Below, one piece after another: positions 9,765 to 20,517 of a stretch of DNA of 64,000 nt; the first letter of the stretch is position 1, and each line of letters begins with the position of its first letter. Source of the stretch: Acanthosepion esculentum (Eukaryota > Mollusca > Cephalopoda > Sepiida > Sepiidae). Position numbers and translations under genes: made by a program. The notes under the pieces are model-generated. The model ran no database searches, was not told where the DNA came from, and worked only from the letters and a program-made list of their open reading frames with translations. The DNA lies in the NCBI GenBank assembly GCA_964036315.1, contig OZ038482.1, positions 17,848,569-17,912,568 on the forward strand. Direction: 5' to 3'.

Positions 9765-10110
9765 TACAAATATAAAATTTGTCACTTAGCTGATTTATGT
9801 TATTTTCATGTGATGGACCCTCCAGCAATTGCTCCATCCACTCCTCAGGGGATACCAGCAGTTGACTGTTTTATTTTCTCGTTTTTCATCACTTTTATAT
9901 TGAGTTAAAAATAATTTACACACTTTCATTGGTGAAAGGTTGATTTGTTGTTGTTGTTTGTTTTTTGTTTTGTTTTTATTCTTCATTAATTTTGTGTGTG
10001 TATGTATGAAATTGCTTAGGTATAAGTTGGTAATTCTTTGGTACATGTATTTCTCTTTTTAAAACTTCACTTTTACAAAAGACTAAAAAGGTGTAAAGCC
10101 AAGAAGCAAT
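9765..10110 (-). repeat. Dispersed repeat D, copy 1 (retroelement 3' end)
   Basis: Matches 13247-13540 in the blocks CACTTAGCTGATTTATGTTA / CATTTAGCTGATTGATGTTA and CTCAGGGGATACCAGCAGTT / TTCAGGGAGTATCAGCAATT, followed by a similar T-rich tract and TGTGTGTATGT. Both copies touch a (TA)n tract at the same side. On the minus strand that tract would be the 3' tail of a LINE or PLE-like element. Confidence 0.65.
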
Positions 10111-10739
10111 TACCATTAATTTTTACGGGGAAGAATCTTTGAGCATTCCACATCTTCAAAATAGCCTATATCTTCCTCCCTTGGTGTCAAAGGTTGAGGC
10201 TCATCTGTTGTGGCTGATATGGGAAGCTTTAAATACAACAGTATGCTTAATTTGTAACCTCCCCCCCCCACACACACACACACCCGGTATTCATCTTGGT
10301 AGGCATGAGAAACATTCTGCAAACATGCCTAAATTTACATGCTTTTTAAAATTAGTCATGTAATAATAAATTATTACAGTACTGTCTGTTGCAGAGAAAA
10401 CATCAGGTTTTTTTAAATTCTTGGTCAAGGAATGATCAAATGCTTGATTGATTTGTTTGTTTAATGGCATATAAATTCCTTATGGATCATTTAATACTGA
10501 AATTTAATTTTCTTGGGAGCTTTGGAGTAATAAAAATTTTATTCTGCTTTCACAGTTGAATACATGGTAAATGATACTCAGCTTTTGTGCATATACAATT
10601 TGTGTGGACATAATTACTAGAGGTGGTGATATGTGTTTTATGTTGTATCTTTGTTGAAGTTATATTTTGGAATACAGTTTGATTTAAGAAATTGTAGGAT
10701 ATATGGTTTAATGTCATGAAAGAATTCTTTCATGTTGGT
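10111..10739. other. No supported feature
   Basis: Includes a short C-run plus (CA)n at about 10259-10282. Short open frames show no recognisable domain. Confidence 0.5.
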
Positions 10740-11042
10740 TGTTGGGTTTTATTTAGCTGCATATCAACCTCTATGGGTTATTAAATGCCGAAATCTTGAG
10801 CACAATTGTATGCCTTCATTGGTAATTTTAATATGAATATGTATTTTTATACTTTCCTAGTGTTTTGATTTTTGTTTGGGGGTTCACTATTTACCTATAG
10901 CTGGGACCCTAACATGTGCTACCACCCTGGATTAGTGTCGACCTGGGAACAACAGCAGTTAAGAGGTGGTTTCAGGCTCCTCAAAACCATCAATCTCCTG
11001 ATCAAAGGCTTTGCTGCCAGATGTAATTTATCATCATACTAA
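10740..11042 (+). repeat. Dispersed repeat B, copy 1
   Basis: Aligns in reverse complement with 60991-61370. Shared landmarks are ATATCAACCTCTATGGGTTA / TAACCCACTGAGGTTGATAT, GCTGGGACCCTAACATGTGC / ...AGGGTCCCAGC, AAGAGGTGGTTTCAGGCTCC, and CTGATCAAAGGCTTTGCTGC. It has no open frame. The family is unidentified; it could be the untranslated region of a retroelement. Confidence 0.85.
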
Positions 11043-11156
11043 GGACTCGGAATGATCAAAAGATTTTCCGCATAAATTAATGTTCATTTATGCTTTCCAT
11101 CTTAGAAAAGGTTTCCTAGGATTGCTCCACTTTCAAATTGTGAAGAAAGTAAATGT

Positions 11157-11217
11157 AAACTAATTGCAATTATAAATATTTGTTATATAAACAAATATTT
11201 ATAATTGCAATTAGTTT
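11157..11217. repeat. Perfect 28-bp inverted repeat, 5-nt loop
   Basis: Bases 11157-11184 and 11190-11217 are exact reverse complements (AAACTAATTGCAATTATAAA...), loop ATATA. AT-rich cruciform-prone hairpin, possibly a tiny MITE or the centre of one. Confidence 0.9.
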
Positions 11218-11888
11218 AGAGAATTTAAAAATTTATCTCAGAATTTAAAAGATTTGTGTGATGGATTATTTTGAGTAAAGATAAAAAAAATGCTTTTGAA
11301 GGTCTATGTCTCAGATTTTACTGTTATCTTAAAATATTCTCATCTTCCTGAAAATGATTTTAGTAAAGAAATATAGGAAATGTAAGTAGATTCTCTAATT
11401 AAAATCTTGACGTAAAAACCTAATGGAATCCACGTAATGAATTTTGTAGCATGAACATAAAGAAATAGACATTAAGTTTAAATAAAATTTTAAGTACAAG
11501 CATAATGACATTTGCAGATATCTAGTAGTAGCCTCTCTTATGTTAACCCTGTTGACTACCACTGGTATATTGGATCACTTGCTAGCTGTTGCTACTGTGA
11601 TTTCCATAGCAAGTAGGTTTTTATAGGGTGGAGTTTCTAATCCACACTTAACTGCTTTTGAATTCAGTTTTTTCCTTCTGTTAAACTGGTTGCCAACAAA
11701 AGGTACGCAACCTACTCTTCTTTGCCAATAACCCCTAAATGGTGGACAAGAGTTGGAGTACTTTTCTAATGGTATTTGTGTGAGATCAAATGCAATGACT
11801 TTGTCTACAATTTGAACTCTATGCACCAAACTTACTTTCTGAAATAGATAACTTCTACACTGTGCATATCATCTTGTGTTATATATAA
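11218..11888. other. AT-rich; piggyBac-like TTAA end at 11541
   Basis: The stretch holds one notable site: TTAACCCTGTTGACTACCA at about 11541-11559. It resembles the TTAA-flanked terminus of the MITE at 45711-45979 (TTAACTTGTTGACTGCCA). No partner end was found. A moderately long minus-strand open frame (11829-11575) has no recognisable domain. Confidence 0.45.
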
Positions 11889-12227
11889 TGTGGTGGTTGG
11901 CCCAGGATGGCCAGAATACCTTGTGGGCGTGGTATTCTGTTAGTGATGAATTTCCTTTGTCTAAGTTTTAGATATAAGTCCAATATGGCGCTAAGTCAGC
12001 AGAGGGCAGCAGGAATTTTGTAGCATTGATACTTAGGCTGCACATTGTGGGATGCTAACTCAATGAGTGGGTTTGCATTCCCCTGAAGTTCTTCCCCACT
12101 CACTGCTTCTAAGAATCTATGCTACCATGTCTGTCCTTCTTGTATAATAAACGAATAAGAAAAAGAAACTTTCGCTGATACAGTCTATGAAGTGGCATTG
12201 GGGTCTGATGTGTTGAAGCCAGTGACA
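11889..12227 (+). repeat. LTR-like segment (TG...CA)
   Basis: Starts TGTGGTGGTTGGCCCAGGAT and ends AAGCCAGTGACA. It contains an AATAAACGAATAAG polyadenylation-like site at about 12145 and is less AT-rich than its surroundings. No clean target-site duplication is seen, and no internal retroelement sequence adjoins it. It could be a solo LTR of an LTR retrotransposon or an unrelated repeat. Confidence 0.4.
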
Positions 12228-12336
12228 ATATGGAATGCAACACTTGTCCATGGGGTTTGTAGATATCTAAAGCTGCAGATAGCACTCAAACTTTAAAAAG
12301 TGTGGCAGGTATAAAAAAAAAAAAATATTCAATAGA

Positions 12337-12655
12337 ATGCGGTATTGCTATCTGTGCTGGAGCTGCCCATTCTTCACTTACCAATTCTCACAGAGTTCAA
12401 AAGTGTTTACAGTTTGGCGCATGATGAATTATTTCCCAGCCTACAACCCCTTTCCCACAGATAAAATATTTCTCGCTTCTCACTACTCTGTTGCTATTTT
12501 CAAGGCCAATATTCACACAAGCTACATGCCTTAGCTTCACCAGTCTTGACCTTCACAGCTTCAACCTGCTATACAACATACAGATTTAACAGATGCCCAA
12601 GAAGATGCTTCCCTGATCACTATGATCTTAAACTCAAGTGTAGGGTAAACTGGTA
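12337..12655 (+). pseudogene. LINE 3' coding tail, degenerate
   Basis: In two frames the plus strand gives a worn version of the C-terminal tail of jockey/CR1-like LINE reverse transcriptases. The clearest piece is RCFPDHYDLKLKCRVNWYL (about 12610-12660), equivalent to the family's WNSLPxxCFPxxYDLxxFKxRVNxxL. It ends against a (CA)n tract (12661-12690) that may be the 3' tail. Stops and frame changes show it is inactive. Confidence 0.6.
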
Positions 12656-12659
12656 TCTA

Positions 12660-12690
<31 letters not shown>

Positions 12691-12696
<6 letters not shown>

Positions 12697-13201
12697 CTCA
12701 TAATATACAAATCTCCGTCCTATTAAGTCCTAACAAGATCCTCATTCAGAAACCCTCTACCTTGAGTGGCTATTGGGCCTTGCATAAGGTGAACAATAGT
12801 ATTAAAAAACAACAATTATAATTTGAAAGGAAATATTGTATATATATTCACTTAAAAAAATTATTCAATAAAACCATCCTTGATTTGAGAACAGCCTTGG
12901 AAATGATTACATGCTTGGATCAGGTTTTTCTTTTTCATGTTGGTCATCATTTTATAGCTATAAAATGACTGCATTCTGGCCCATAATTATTTCTACTCAA
13001 TAGCCTTACATTAATTTTAAATATAACCTTTCACACCTATCCAATAAAAGTTAGGATAATGCAAACTGAAAACACTTGATCTTGCTACCCATAATGCTGC
13101 ATTTACCAGCATATCATATTTGAGCTACTATCAACACATATGGTCTGAAAATTGGATTTAGGAATGAAGTAAACTGTCGCCACTCTGTGTTGACCTGTGT
13201 C

Positions 13202-13203
<2 letters not shown>
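12691..13203. other. AT-rich, no recognisable feature
   Basis: Between the LINE tail with its CA run and the next TA tract. No supported gene or RNA. Confidence 0.5.

Positions 13204-13246
<43 letters not shown>
13204..13246. repeat. (TA)n microsatellite
   Basis: Pure TA run abutting repeat D copy 2. Confidence 0.95.
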
Positions 13247-13248
<2 letters not shown>

Positions 13249-13540
13249 TAAAAGTTTATCATTTAGCTGATTGATGTTACCTTCAGCATCCTGACTCTAG
13301 AGTTTTGTAGACAGACCTGTCCATCCTTTCTTCAGGGAGTATCAGCAATTTGCTGCTTATATTTTTTTCTTATCATTGCATTATCATTACATAATTTTTT
13401 ATGTATTTATGGTTGTGTGTGCCTGTCTGTGCAGATGTGTGTATGTGTAAGGTGCCATAATCATTTGTCCTTTTCTTTTCCATTTTACACTTTTTTCTTT
13501 TGATACTTGTCATTTATGGTGAATTAGTATATTCTCTAGA
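13247..13540 (-). repeat. Dispersed repeat D, copy 2
   Basis: Second copy of the family seen at 9765-10110, again beginning right after a (TA)n tract. On the minus strand the end reads CTCCCTGAAGAAAGGATGGA ... CATCAATCAGCTAAATGATA, then TA repeats, which is the layout of a retroelement 3' end with a simple-repeat tail. Confidence 0.65.
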
Positions 13541-13799
13541 CATGTCACCATTTTTAATTTTTCAGCATTCTAGTTTTTTTGATTTTCATTTTTGCAGAAA
13601 TAATTGATATTAATACTTGTGTGTAACTCTGTTTAAAGGATGTTGAGAACTGTATACAAAAAAATCAGTGTTAGTCTACATTTGGCTGAATTGTATATTG
13701 TATTTCAGTTGAATGTTTTGTGTATTTGTGTCTGTTTATTAATTAAATTTTTAGTGTGTACCCGTATTTGAGTTGATATTGTTTGTGACCCACTAAAAA

Positions 13800-14630
13800 T
13801 AACATTTGAAGTAGTTGGATTAAAAAGTAAAATCAAGCTCGGTGAAGAACAATGTGAATTGTTTTTGCCAAAAATTAAATATCTTGGTCAAATTATTGCT
13901 AAAAATGGTCATCAACCAGGTCCGTCGAGGGAAAGTGCAATTAAAAATATGCCTCCACTAACAAACGTGACTATATTACAAGTTTTTCTAGGACTGGCTA
14001 ATTACTATCAAATATATGTACATAATATGCATAATTTGAGAGATCCATTGAACGATCGTCTTAAAAAAGGAGTAAAGGGAAACTGGAATATGATAACTGT
14101 CAACAGGCATTTGATGAAATAAAAAAAAAAAACTTATGTCAGATTATCATTAGCACACTACAATCCAAAAGCAGAAATTATAGTGGTGTCAGATGCTAGT
14201 GAGTACGGTATTGAAGCAGTGATTTTACGCAAATACAATGACATTAAAATGAAAGCTTTTGCTCATACTTTACACTCACTTCTACCAGCAGAGAAAAATT
14301 ACAGCCAGATAGAAAAAGAGGCTGTAGCAGTCCTATTTGCCGTGAAGAAATTTTAGGTTGCAAACAGACCACAGGCCTCTATTAACAATATATGGTTCAA
14401 AGATGGAATACCTACACATACAGCTAATAAACCATCTTATTAGACTATGATTTTACGATGGAGTACCAACCATCTAAAAAAATTAGGACATGTGGATGGA
14501 TTATCAAGATTAATACCTAAAAATGCAGAACCATTTGAAGACACAGCACCGAAAAGTGAAATGGAAATAAAAAAAAAAACATTTTGTGCAACATATTCTG
14601 ATAGTTACCAATTACCCTGGAAGAATTAAA
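13800..14630 (+). pseudogene. Gypsy-type RT connection and RNase H
   Basis: The first block reads LPKIKYLGQIIAKNGHQPGP, then NVTILQVFLGLANYYQIY, then DPLNDRLKKGVKGNW (13859-14085): the RT region after the catalytic palm. After a frame change comes RNase H: HYNPKAEIIVVSDASEYGIE (14159-14218; contains the catalytic-type SDAS), then LPAEKNYSQIEKEAVAVLFA (14283-14342) and later GHVDGLSRLIP (about 14488-14520). Stops at several places separate these blocks. The YxDD palm box is not in the window. Confidence 0.85.
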
Positions 14631-14699
14631 AGAAAAGGCAGAAAATGACGTCTTTATTGCAAAAATAAAAAAGCAATTGAAAGAAACAAAGAACGAAAT

Positions 14700-15790
14700 C
14701 CATACTTAAATGCTTACTCACTAAGCAACTGTGTAGTAATATTTGGACAAAAGGCTGTAATACCTAGTGTGTTACAAAAGTGAATAGTGATGGCTTTTCC
14801 TAGCGGACATCCTGGTATTTCAAGAATGAAATCTCTGATGAGAAGTTTTGCATATTGGACCAGAATGGACCAAGCTATCGAAAAAAATAGTGAAAGGTTG
14901 AGGTTGAGGTTGTGCTCTGTCAGCAAAACTACCTAATACAAAGTTAAGACATTGGTCAAATACAGATATAATGTGGTCAAGACTGCATATAGATTTTGCA
15001 GGTCTTATGAATGTATCACATTATCCTGTGGTAGTTAATAGTTTCACTAAATGGCTGGGAAATTTATAAGTGCAAAATTTCAACATCTTCTGTGACAGTG
15101 AATTTCTTGCATGAACTGTTTGCAAGATATGGCATACCAGGTACCATGGTCTCTGTTAACGGAATGTAATTCACAAGTAAAGAATTCAGACTTTTGTAAG
15201 ATGTTCTCCATTGAACATATTACGACCTCACTGTATCACCCAAGGTCAAATAGACAAGTGGAATGGTTTGTGGGAATGTTCAAAAGAGCATTGAAGAAAG
15301 CAAGTCTTGAGAATGTAAATGAGGAAGCACTTCAAAATTTTCTGAGAGTTTATCATGTAAAAGCTAACCCTAATACTCCATCAGGCATGCCGCCGGCAGA
15401 ATTAATGTTTGCTAGAAAAGTAAAATCAATGTTCAGCAAGTTATTACCAAGTCAAAAAACATGAACAGATAACAAAAATGAAACCAAAAGTTTCAAGGTT
15501 GGCAATAAAGTATTCTTTAAAGCATATAAGGATGGCAAAGAACCATGGGAAGACAGCATAATAGCAGCAAGAATTGGGAAGTTGATTTACATGATACAAG
15601 GGAAAAGACTTGAACATAAAAAGCACCATAATCTGCTGAAAAAAAGGTTCATTGACAAAAGACCTGAATCATTGGCAGAACCAATAAAAATGCTATATGA
15701 TGTTTTCAATGTGCCAGCACCACAAGATGTGGAAGCTACACAAGGACAAGTTCCAGAAAAAAAAAGCATACTGAAGAACTGGAAGTAGAT
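14700..15790 (+). pseudogene. Gypsy-type integrase, broken
   Basis: Fragments in changing frames: GHPGISRMKSLMRSFAYW (about 14807-14862; zinc-binding region linker), MWSRLHIDFAGLMNVSHYP (about 14971-15028; first catalytic Asp region), then YHPRSNRQVEWFVGMFKRAL (about 15234-15293; the region of the catalytic Glu) and PSGMPPAELMFARKVKS (15378-15428). After a frameshift the C-terminal tail runs VGNKVFFKAYKDGKEPWEDS (about 15501-15560) and continues to the stop at 15786-15788. Multiple disruptions make it inactive. Confidence 0.8.
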
Positions 15791-16039
15791 CCAAGATGGA
15801 AATGCTACAAAGACAAGTATGTTAACGGATTCTCCAGAAAGAAGAGGAGATACCAATACTAATAAAAAAAATAAAATATTTATAAAAAGTTTTAATCTTG
15901 CTGTGGAGTAAATAGCATATCCCTGGTGACTTTATGAACTAGTCCATAACAATAAAGAGTTCCAAGTTAGAGGTAAGAAGAAGCCATTTGGAGTCAGTCT
16001 GAAGACTAAGTAATACAGGTGTCATGGTAAGTTGTCGGA
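15791..16039. other. Sequence after Gypsy pol, possible LTR remnant
   Basis: Contains AATAAAG near 15949 and follows a purine-rich tract, as a 3' LTR would, but I cannot define its ends. Confidence 0.3.
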
Positions 16040-16343
16040 GCTATGAAACGCATTATAACAAAAAGCTTTTAATTACTTTTATGAATAAAGTATATTATGG
16101 GCACTATTGTCTTAGAATAAAAAAATTTAGATGAATAATGAATTTTTACAAAAATTGTTTTCAATTTTTTTAAATTTTAGTTAGAATAATATATAAAATT
16201 TTTTAATCTTTTAAGATTCTGTATTTAGATAAATTTGCCAAACATCAAGTTGCTGATAAATGTGTCAGCACCCCATAAAAACACCCACTGCCGCATTAAA
16301 ATAATTTTTCTGCATTACTTTAATTTAACTTTAAATAAGTTAA

Positions 16344-16374
<31 letters not shown>

Positions 16375-16630
16375 TTTTGGAAAAGTATATTTTATTCTTG
16401 AACGAGTGAATTTGGTTGAGTTGACAGATTTGTCAATATGGCCGATTTTTTTTGATTTTTTATTTTTTTTAATGATAATCAGAAAAAATCATACCAATCA
16501 ATTTAAATTTGGCTTAAATTGTGCAAAGTATTTTGCTCATGAGAAATATTAAATTTAATCTATTAATTTGGAATTAAAACTAAAATGAAAGCTTCAAGAA
16601 AGATTTTTCATTTTTAAAATGCTTTTTAAA
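16040..16630 (+). repeat. Dispersed AT-rich repeat A, copy 2
   Basis: Parallels 43150-44170 with an internal deletion. Shared blocks are GGGCACTATTGTCTTAGAAT / GGACACTATTGTCTTAAGAT, AATAATGAATTTTTACAA / AATAATGAAATTTTACAA, GAAAAGTATATTTTATTCTT / GAAAAGTATATTTTAATTTT, and GAAAGCTTCAAGAAAGATTT / GAAAGCTTCAAGAATATTTT. A T-run of about 27 (16352-16378) lies inside. Confidence 0.8.
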
Positions 16631-17964
16631 CCTTAAGTTTTGTTGGTTTTTTTTTTTTGGTTTTTTTGTTTGTTTTTTGTTTTCTTTTGTTTTATTTTTT
16701 TGTTGTTTTGTTTGTTTTTTTGTTTTTTTTTTTGTAAGTACCAACAATAAGTATTAAAGGAGCTATTATAGCAGTGTACTGTAATAAAAGTTAAATGACA
16801 GAAACTCTGTTCTTTTACCTGAGATTTTAACAATTCCTGTCTACAGTTTTTTCTCTCATCATTAAATTTAGAACTTTAAAGTTGTCACTTAAAGGAGTCA
16901 CTTGACAATTTTTCATTGGCATATTCTTTTTGTCAGCAGCATTTTATTTTGGGACCATTAAGAAAAACATAGGGATTATTTATTTGTAGGCATTAACAGC
17001 AGGTCACTGAAAACTTTTGTATAGGGAGGGGATCTTCATTAATAAATTTATATATTCAAAGAAATCTTTATCATGTAAATGTCACGAAATACCTTCATTA
17101 CCTTTATTCTTAATCCCTACACTGTGAAGACATTTTCCAAATACATTAAAAAAAAAAAAAAAATTCAACATCCAAAATCTGAAAGATACTTCTATTAGGA
17201 AAGCTTAATAATTTTTCATTATTGTTCAGTGTCCATAAAATGCAAATCCCCACCACTTTCCCTTTCTATTGTCAAGAAAGAGGTCTTTGTTTACAAGTCA
17301 CCTGTATGACAACAGTAAATGTTCAACAGAAACCTTAGAGTGGGTAATTTGGTGTAAAGTCATTCATTCTAGATTACACTAAACAAATGCTTGAATTACA
17401 AAAGAGGTTACAATGTTATAAAGAGTTGTAGAAATGTGTGCAGGCAGAGAAAGGGAGATACACACACACACACACACAGTAACTGTTAATTATTTAAAGG
17501 ACAGACAGGCTAGTTTATGTAATTCTAGAAATTTTACCCAAAATGGAGGAGTTTAGAAAAGCTACATAAAAATTACTGGGGTAAAGGGAATGTTCAAAGT
17601 CTGTCACTGATACGAGAACAGGTAAGAAAAAAAAAACGGTTGCTAGGAATACTCAAAGTAAAGATGTAGTACGAAACAGAAACAACAACAACAACAATAA
17701 TAAATATAAAAAATGTGGGAAAGTCTTTGTGTGATGATAAAATATAAGCTAAAAATATAAATAAACTGAGGGCTCGGTACCAGTCAACAGGGCGAAAACT
17801 TTAGTAGCACATTTTGATTACCATTTTAATATTGTGTTAATATCATCAGACATGCACACACACACACACACGCACAAGGAAGATCTTGAATGAGTTAGAG
17901 AGATGTTTTGATATAGAAATTAAATTTGAATTGTATAGAACAAAAGAAGGATGTTGCCAATCAA
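16631..17964. other. T-rich tract and AT-rich spacer
   Basis: 16645-16735 is a TTTG/TTTT-rich simple sequence. The rest is AT-rich with a small (CA)n at 17459-17480 and another at 17854-17876. No gene is supported. Confidence 0.6.
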
Positions 17965-18062
17965 GCATGGCTTAATAGTTGTGGCTGAGTTGGTCTAAAG
18001 CATATCAGATCTAATGACAGTTTCTCCTGCAACAGGGGATGCAAGTTTGAATCCTTATGGAG
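17965..18062 (+). repeat. Ser-tRNA-like relic (SINE head or tRNA pseudogene)
   Basis: TTGTGGCTGAGTTGGTCTAA resembles the A-box/D-arm of a class II tRNA such as Ser. A variable-arm-like stretch (TCCTGCAACAGGGGA) and a B-box-like AAGTTTGAATCC follow at the expected distance. Acceptor and anticodon pairing are poor, so a functional tRNA is unlikely. It could be a tRNA pseudogene or the head of a tRNA-derived SINE whose body I cannot delimit. Confidence 0.5.
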
Positions 18063-18235
18063 GGTGCATCATTTTCTTTAATAAGATTTCTGAAATATTC
18101 AGGCTGGTAGATGAAAATAAATTAGAAAAAATATACAGAGTGTCTCTTCAAATAAGGGCATCCACAAAAAATAGCATTTAAAGTGATAAAATCTTTTCAA
18201 TTGATGACTTAAAAAAAAAAAAAAAATCCATTACT

Positions 18236-18238
<3 letters not shown>

Positions 18239-18288
<50 letters not shown>
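18239..18288. repeat. (TA)n microsatellite
   Basis: Pure TA run at the left edge of the fold-back at 18296-18592. Confidence 0.95.
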
Positions 18289-18290
<2 letters not shown>

Positions 18291-18295
18291 GTGTG

Positions 18296-18592
18296 TTTGG
18301 TTGACTAATCTAGACATCTATTTTTATTTCAATCCTCTCAAATTCACAGATCATTTTCTTAATGTTCTTATTAAAATCATTAAGGAAGGCACCATCATTT
18401 TCCTCAAGGGGTGAATTACTAAGAGAAAAAATTAATCTTGGATGAGTTTGAAAGTACTTGGGGAAAACAAAAGAAATGAGGAAAACTGTGGTGCCTTTCT
18501 TAATGAGTTTAATAACAACATTAAGAAATTGATCCATGAATTTGAGAGGGTTAAAATAAAATATAGACATACGTCTAGATTATTCAACCAGA
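18296..18592. mobile_element. Fold-back element with about 115-bp inverted arms
   Basis: Left arm 18296-18412 (TTGACTAATCTAGAC ... AAGGCACCATCATTTTCCTC) pairs with right arm about 18478-18592 (GAGGAAAACTGTGGTGCCTT ... GTCTAGATTATTCAACCAG). Both arms translate to the same peptide fragment: EENDGAFLNDFNKNIKKMIC on minus and NEENCGAFLNEFNNNIKKLI on plus, each followed by EFER. It is therefore an inverted duplication of a once-coding segment. Microsatellites flank both sides. The parent family is not identified. Confidence 0.8.
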
Positions 18593-18600
18593 CATGCTTG

Positions 18601-18614
18601 TGTGTGTGTGTGTG

Positions 18615-18648
<34 letters not shown>

Positions 18649-18676
18649 TGTATGTATATATATATATATATATATA
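18601..18676. repeat. (GT)n-(TATG)n-(TA)n compound microsatellite
   Basis: Three successive simple motifs, with about nine TATG units in the centre. Confidence 0.95.
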
Positions 18677-18927
18677 GCAATGAATCATTCACATAAAAAG
18701 TAAATTAGTAAACTTAACGATTAATAAATGAGGAATTCCCTTTGCTTACTAAATTTTAAAGATGCATTAACCCACTAAACATTTGATGAATGTTATGATC
18801 CTTGTTTTTTAAAATTATAAACTCTATTAGGTCTTCCTTAAATACACAAGTACTTCTGACGATTCTTCCAGTCATCATCAGGCATGGAAACTTTTTTTTT
18901 GTGTGTTATTGATAACGGATACAAAAT
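18677..18927. other. AT-rich, no recognisable feature
   Basis: No supported feature. GCATTAACCCACTAAACATT near 18767 resembles TTAA-flanked MITE ends but has no partner. Confidence 0.4.
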
Positions 18928-18937
18928 TATGTATGTA

Positions 18938-18981
<44 letters not shown>
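18928..18981. repeat. (ATGT)n-(GT)n microsatellite
   Basis: Short ATGT units followed by a GT run. Confidence 0.95.
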
Positions 18982-18983
<2 letters not shown>

Positions 18984-19159
18984 CGTATGAGTGATCCATT
19001 AAATTCTTCAGGGTTTTTCTTATCATTTCAAGCAAGGCAATGAAACCACTAAGACACAAGGTGTTACTGAGTGTTAAATAATGAGAAAAATATACTTTTA
19101 AGGAGAGAAGACAATAAAAGAACAATAATTAAGACAGAAAATAATGCTTGACATTGCAT

Positions 19160-19430
19160 TTCAATTTTTGAAGATCAAAGTTGACTGGGAAGCAAGAAGC
19201 TGGAAGAGAGTTCCACAAGCGAGAAGGGCGATCGAAGAAACTGTTAGCATAGAATGTGTATGGTTGCTTCTAGGCATTTTAACTGTAACATGATGAGACC
19301 AATCTAGTACTGTGATTAAATTCATAAAGTTTAGGTACCATAGAGGAAAGTTTATCAAAACAATTAACATGAAAATGTATATAGAAAAGGCACAGGGAAG
19401 CTGTGTTATGGTGGTGGGGAAAATGACAGC
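19160..19430 (-). pseudogene. LINE 3' coding tail, degenerate
   Basis: On the minus strand the pieces KLSSMVPKLYEFNHSTRLVS (about 19342-19283) and SFFRSPFSLVELSSSFLLPS (about 19245-19186) follow the C-terminal tail pattern of jockey/CR1-like LINE reverse transcriptases (x.LVP.L..F.H.TRLas ... SFF.RTs.LWNSLP). A frame break lies between them. The same type of tail is seen on the minus strand at 41499-42035 in better condition. Confidence 0.6.
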
Positions 19431-19790
19431 TGGGATGCCAGGTTTTCATTAGATTAACGTAATGTTTTTACATTAGTGTAACTACACATACACATGAAGG
19501 AGATGCTGAGAATTTTCAAATTAAATTTTTTTTTTCTTTTTAACCTTTACAACACTATTTATTTCTAGAATTGTTCCCCCTGCCACTACATTATATATAT
19601 TTTTTTTTATTATTATTATTAAGGGTGCAAAAACATAAGCAACTACTGTTTTAAAATTGTTATAATTTTCTTTATATTGTGCGTATAGATTTTAATTTTT
19701 GTACACTAATAAAAGAATGAATGGGTAATATTTTGATGTAATGCATTGTTTTGTTTGCATGTTTTGATGTTGAAAACCAAAAAAATTCAG
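19431..19790. other. AT-rich, no recognisable feature
   Basis: No supported feature between the LINE tail and the fold-back element. Confidence 0.5.
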
Positions 19791-20314
19791 GTAATTTGCT
19801 TTTTAAACCCCACGCTAAGTATGTAATAAAAATTTCTGAATAGTTATATAGGTGTAAATGTACATGCTTAATTCGAAAATAACAAAGAAATTTTGATAAA
19901 ATCTACCATTTTGAAGTTATCGACAATATGCGTTTGGACTCACTCGTGTCGCTGCAGCCATTATTGGTGTTATTTGCATATATTTGCTGTGGAATTAAAA
20001 TTTACTTGTCTTGATGATTGCGCACAGTCCTCAGTTGCGCAATAATAGACAAATGAGAGCAGTAAAAAGGTTGTTAACAATGTAATCTTCTGCACAAATC
20101 TAATCAGCAGCAAATGTATGCAAACAATGCCAGTAATGGCTGCCATGCTGTAAAGCAAATGAGTTCGCACTTTTATTGTCAATAACCCCAAAACGATAGA
20201 TTTTATCAAAATTTCTTTGTTATTTTTTAATTAAGCATGTACATTTACACCTAAATATAACTATTCGGGAAATTTTTATTACATACTTAGTGTGGGGCTT
20301 ACAAACCAAATTAC
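19791..20314. mobile_element. Fold-back MITE, about 200-bp terminal inverted repeats
   Basis: The left arm (GTAATTTGCTTTTTAAACCC, ACGCTAAGTATGTAATAAAA, GTGTAAATGTACATGCTTAA, AACAAAGAAATTTTGATAAA) and the right arm ending at 20314 are reverse complements with scattered mismatches, extending inward to about 19985 and 20095. The roughly 110-bp centre is unique. There are no open frames. No clear target-site duplication was seen, so the superfamily is undetermined. Confidence 0.85.
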
Positions 20315-20465
20315 TCAAAAATTGAAACACAAAATAAAAAAGCAAATACATTAAAAAATACATTATCAGAGTCCTAATCAAACATAAACTCCTGAATAAA
20401 GGCTTTGTTGGATATTGATGTGGACTTTTTTGTTTACAAAAAATTGCGTCATTTTCAGAATTTTG

Positions 20466-20517
20466 AACTGAACCCTTTATTCCATCAACTGGGGTGTACT
20501 GTTCTTATTCCACTGTT
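20466..20517 (-). repeat. SINE body fragment
   Basis: GAACTGAACCCTTTATTCCA then CTGGGGTGTACTGTTCTTAT matches the reverse complement of the SINE body at 37761-37810 (GAACTGAACCCTTTATTTCA, CTGGGGTAGACTGTTCTAGT). It is a short, isolated fragment. Confidence 0.75.

Larger units (their letters stand above)
13800..15790 (+). mobile_element. Gypsy-type LTR retrotransposon pol remnant
   Basis: A 5'-truncated pol region on the plus strand has RT thumb/connection, RNase H, a worn zinc-binding region, integrase core and integrase C-terminal tail, in canonical Gypsy order (RT-RNase H-integrase). Gag, protease and the RT catalytic palm are missing, and many stops and frameshifts are present. A purine-rich tract (AGAAAGAAGAGGAGATA, about 15837-15853) just after the coding end could be the polypurine tract, but I could not confirm an LTR after it. 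Confidence 0.85.

Noticed and set aside
17965..18062. Functional serine tRNA gene
   Set aside because: A- and B-box-like sequences are present, but acceptor and anticodon stems do not pair, so it is listed only as a relic.
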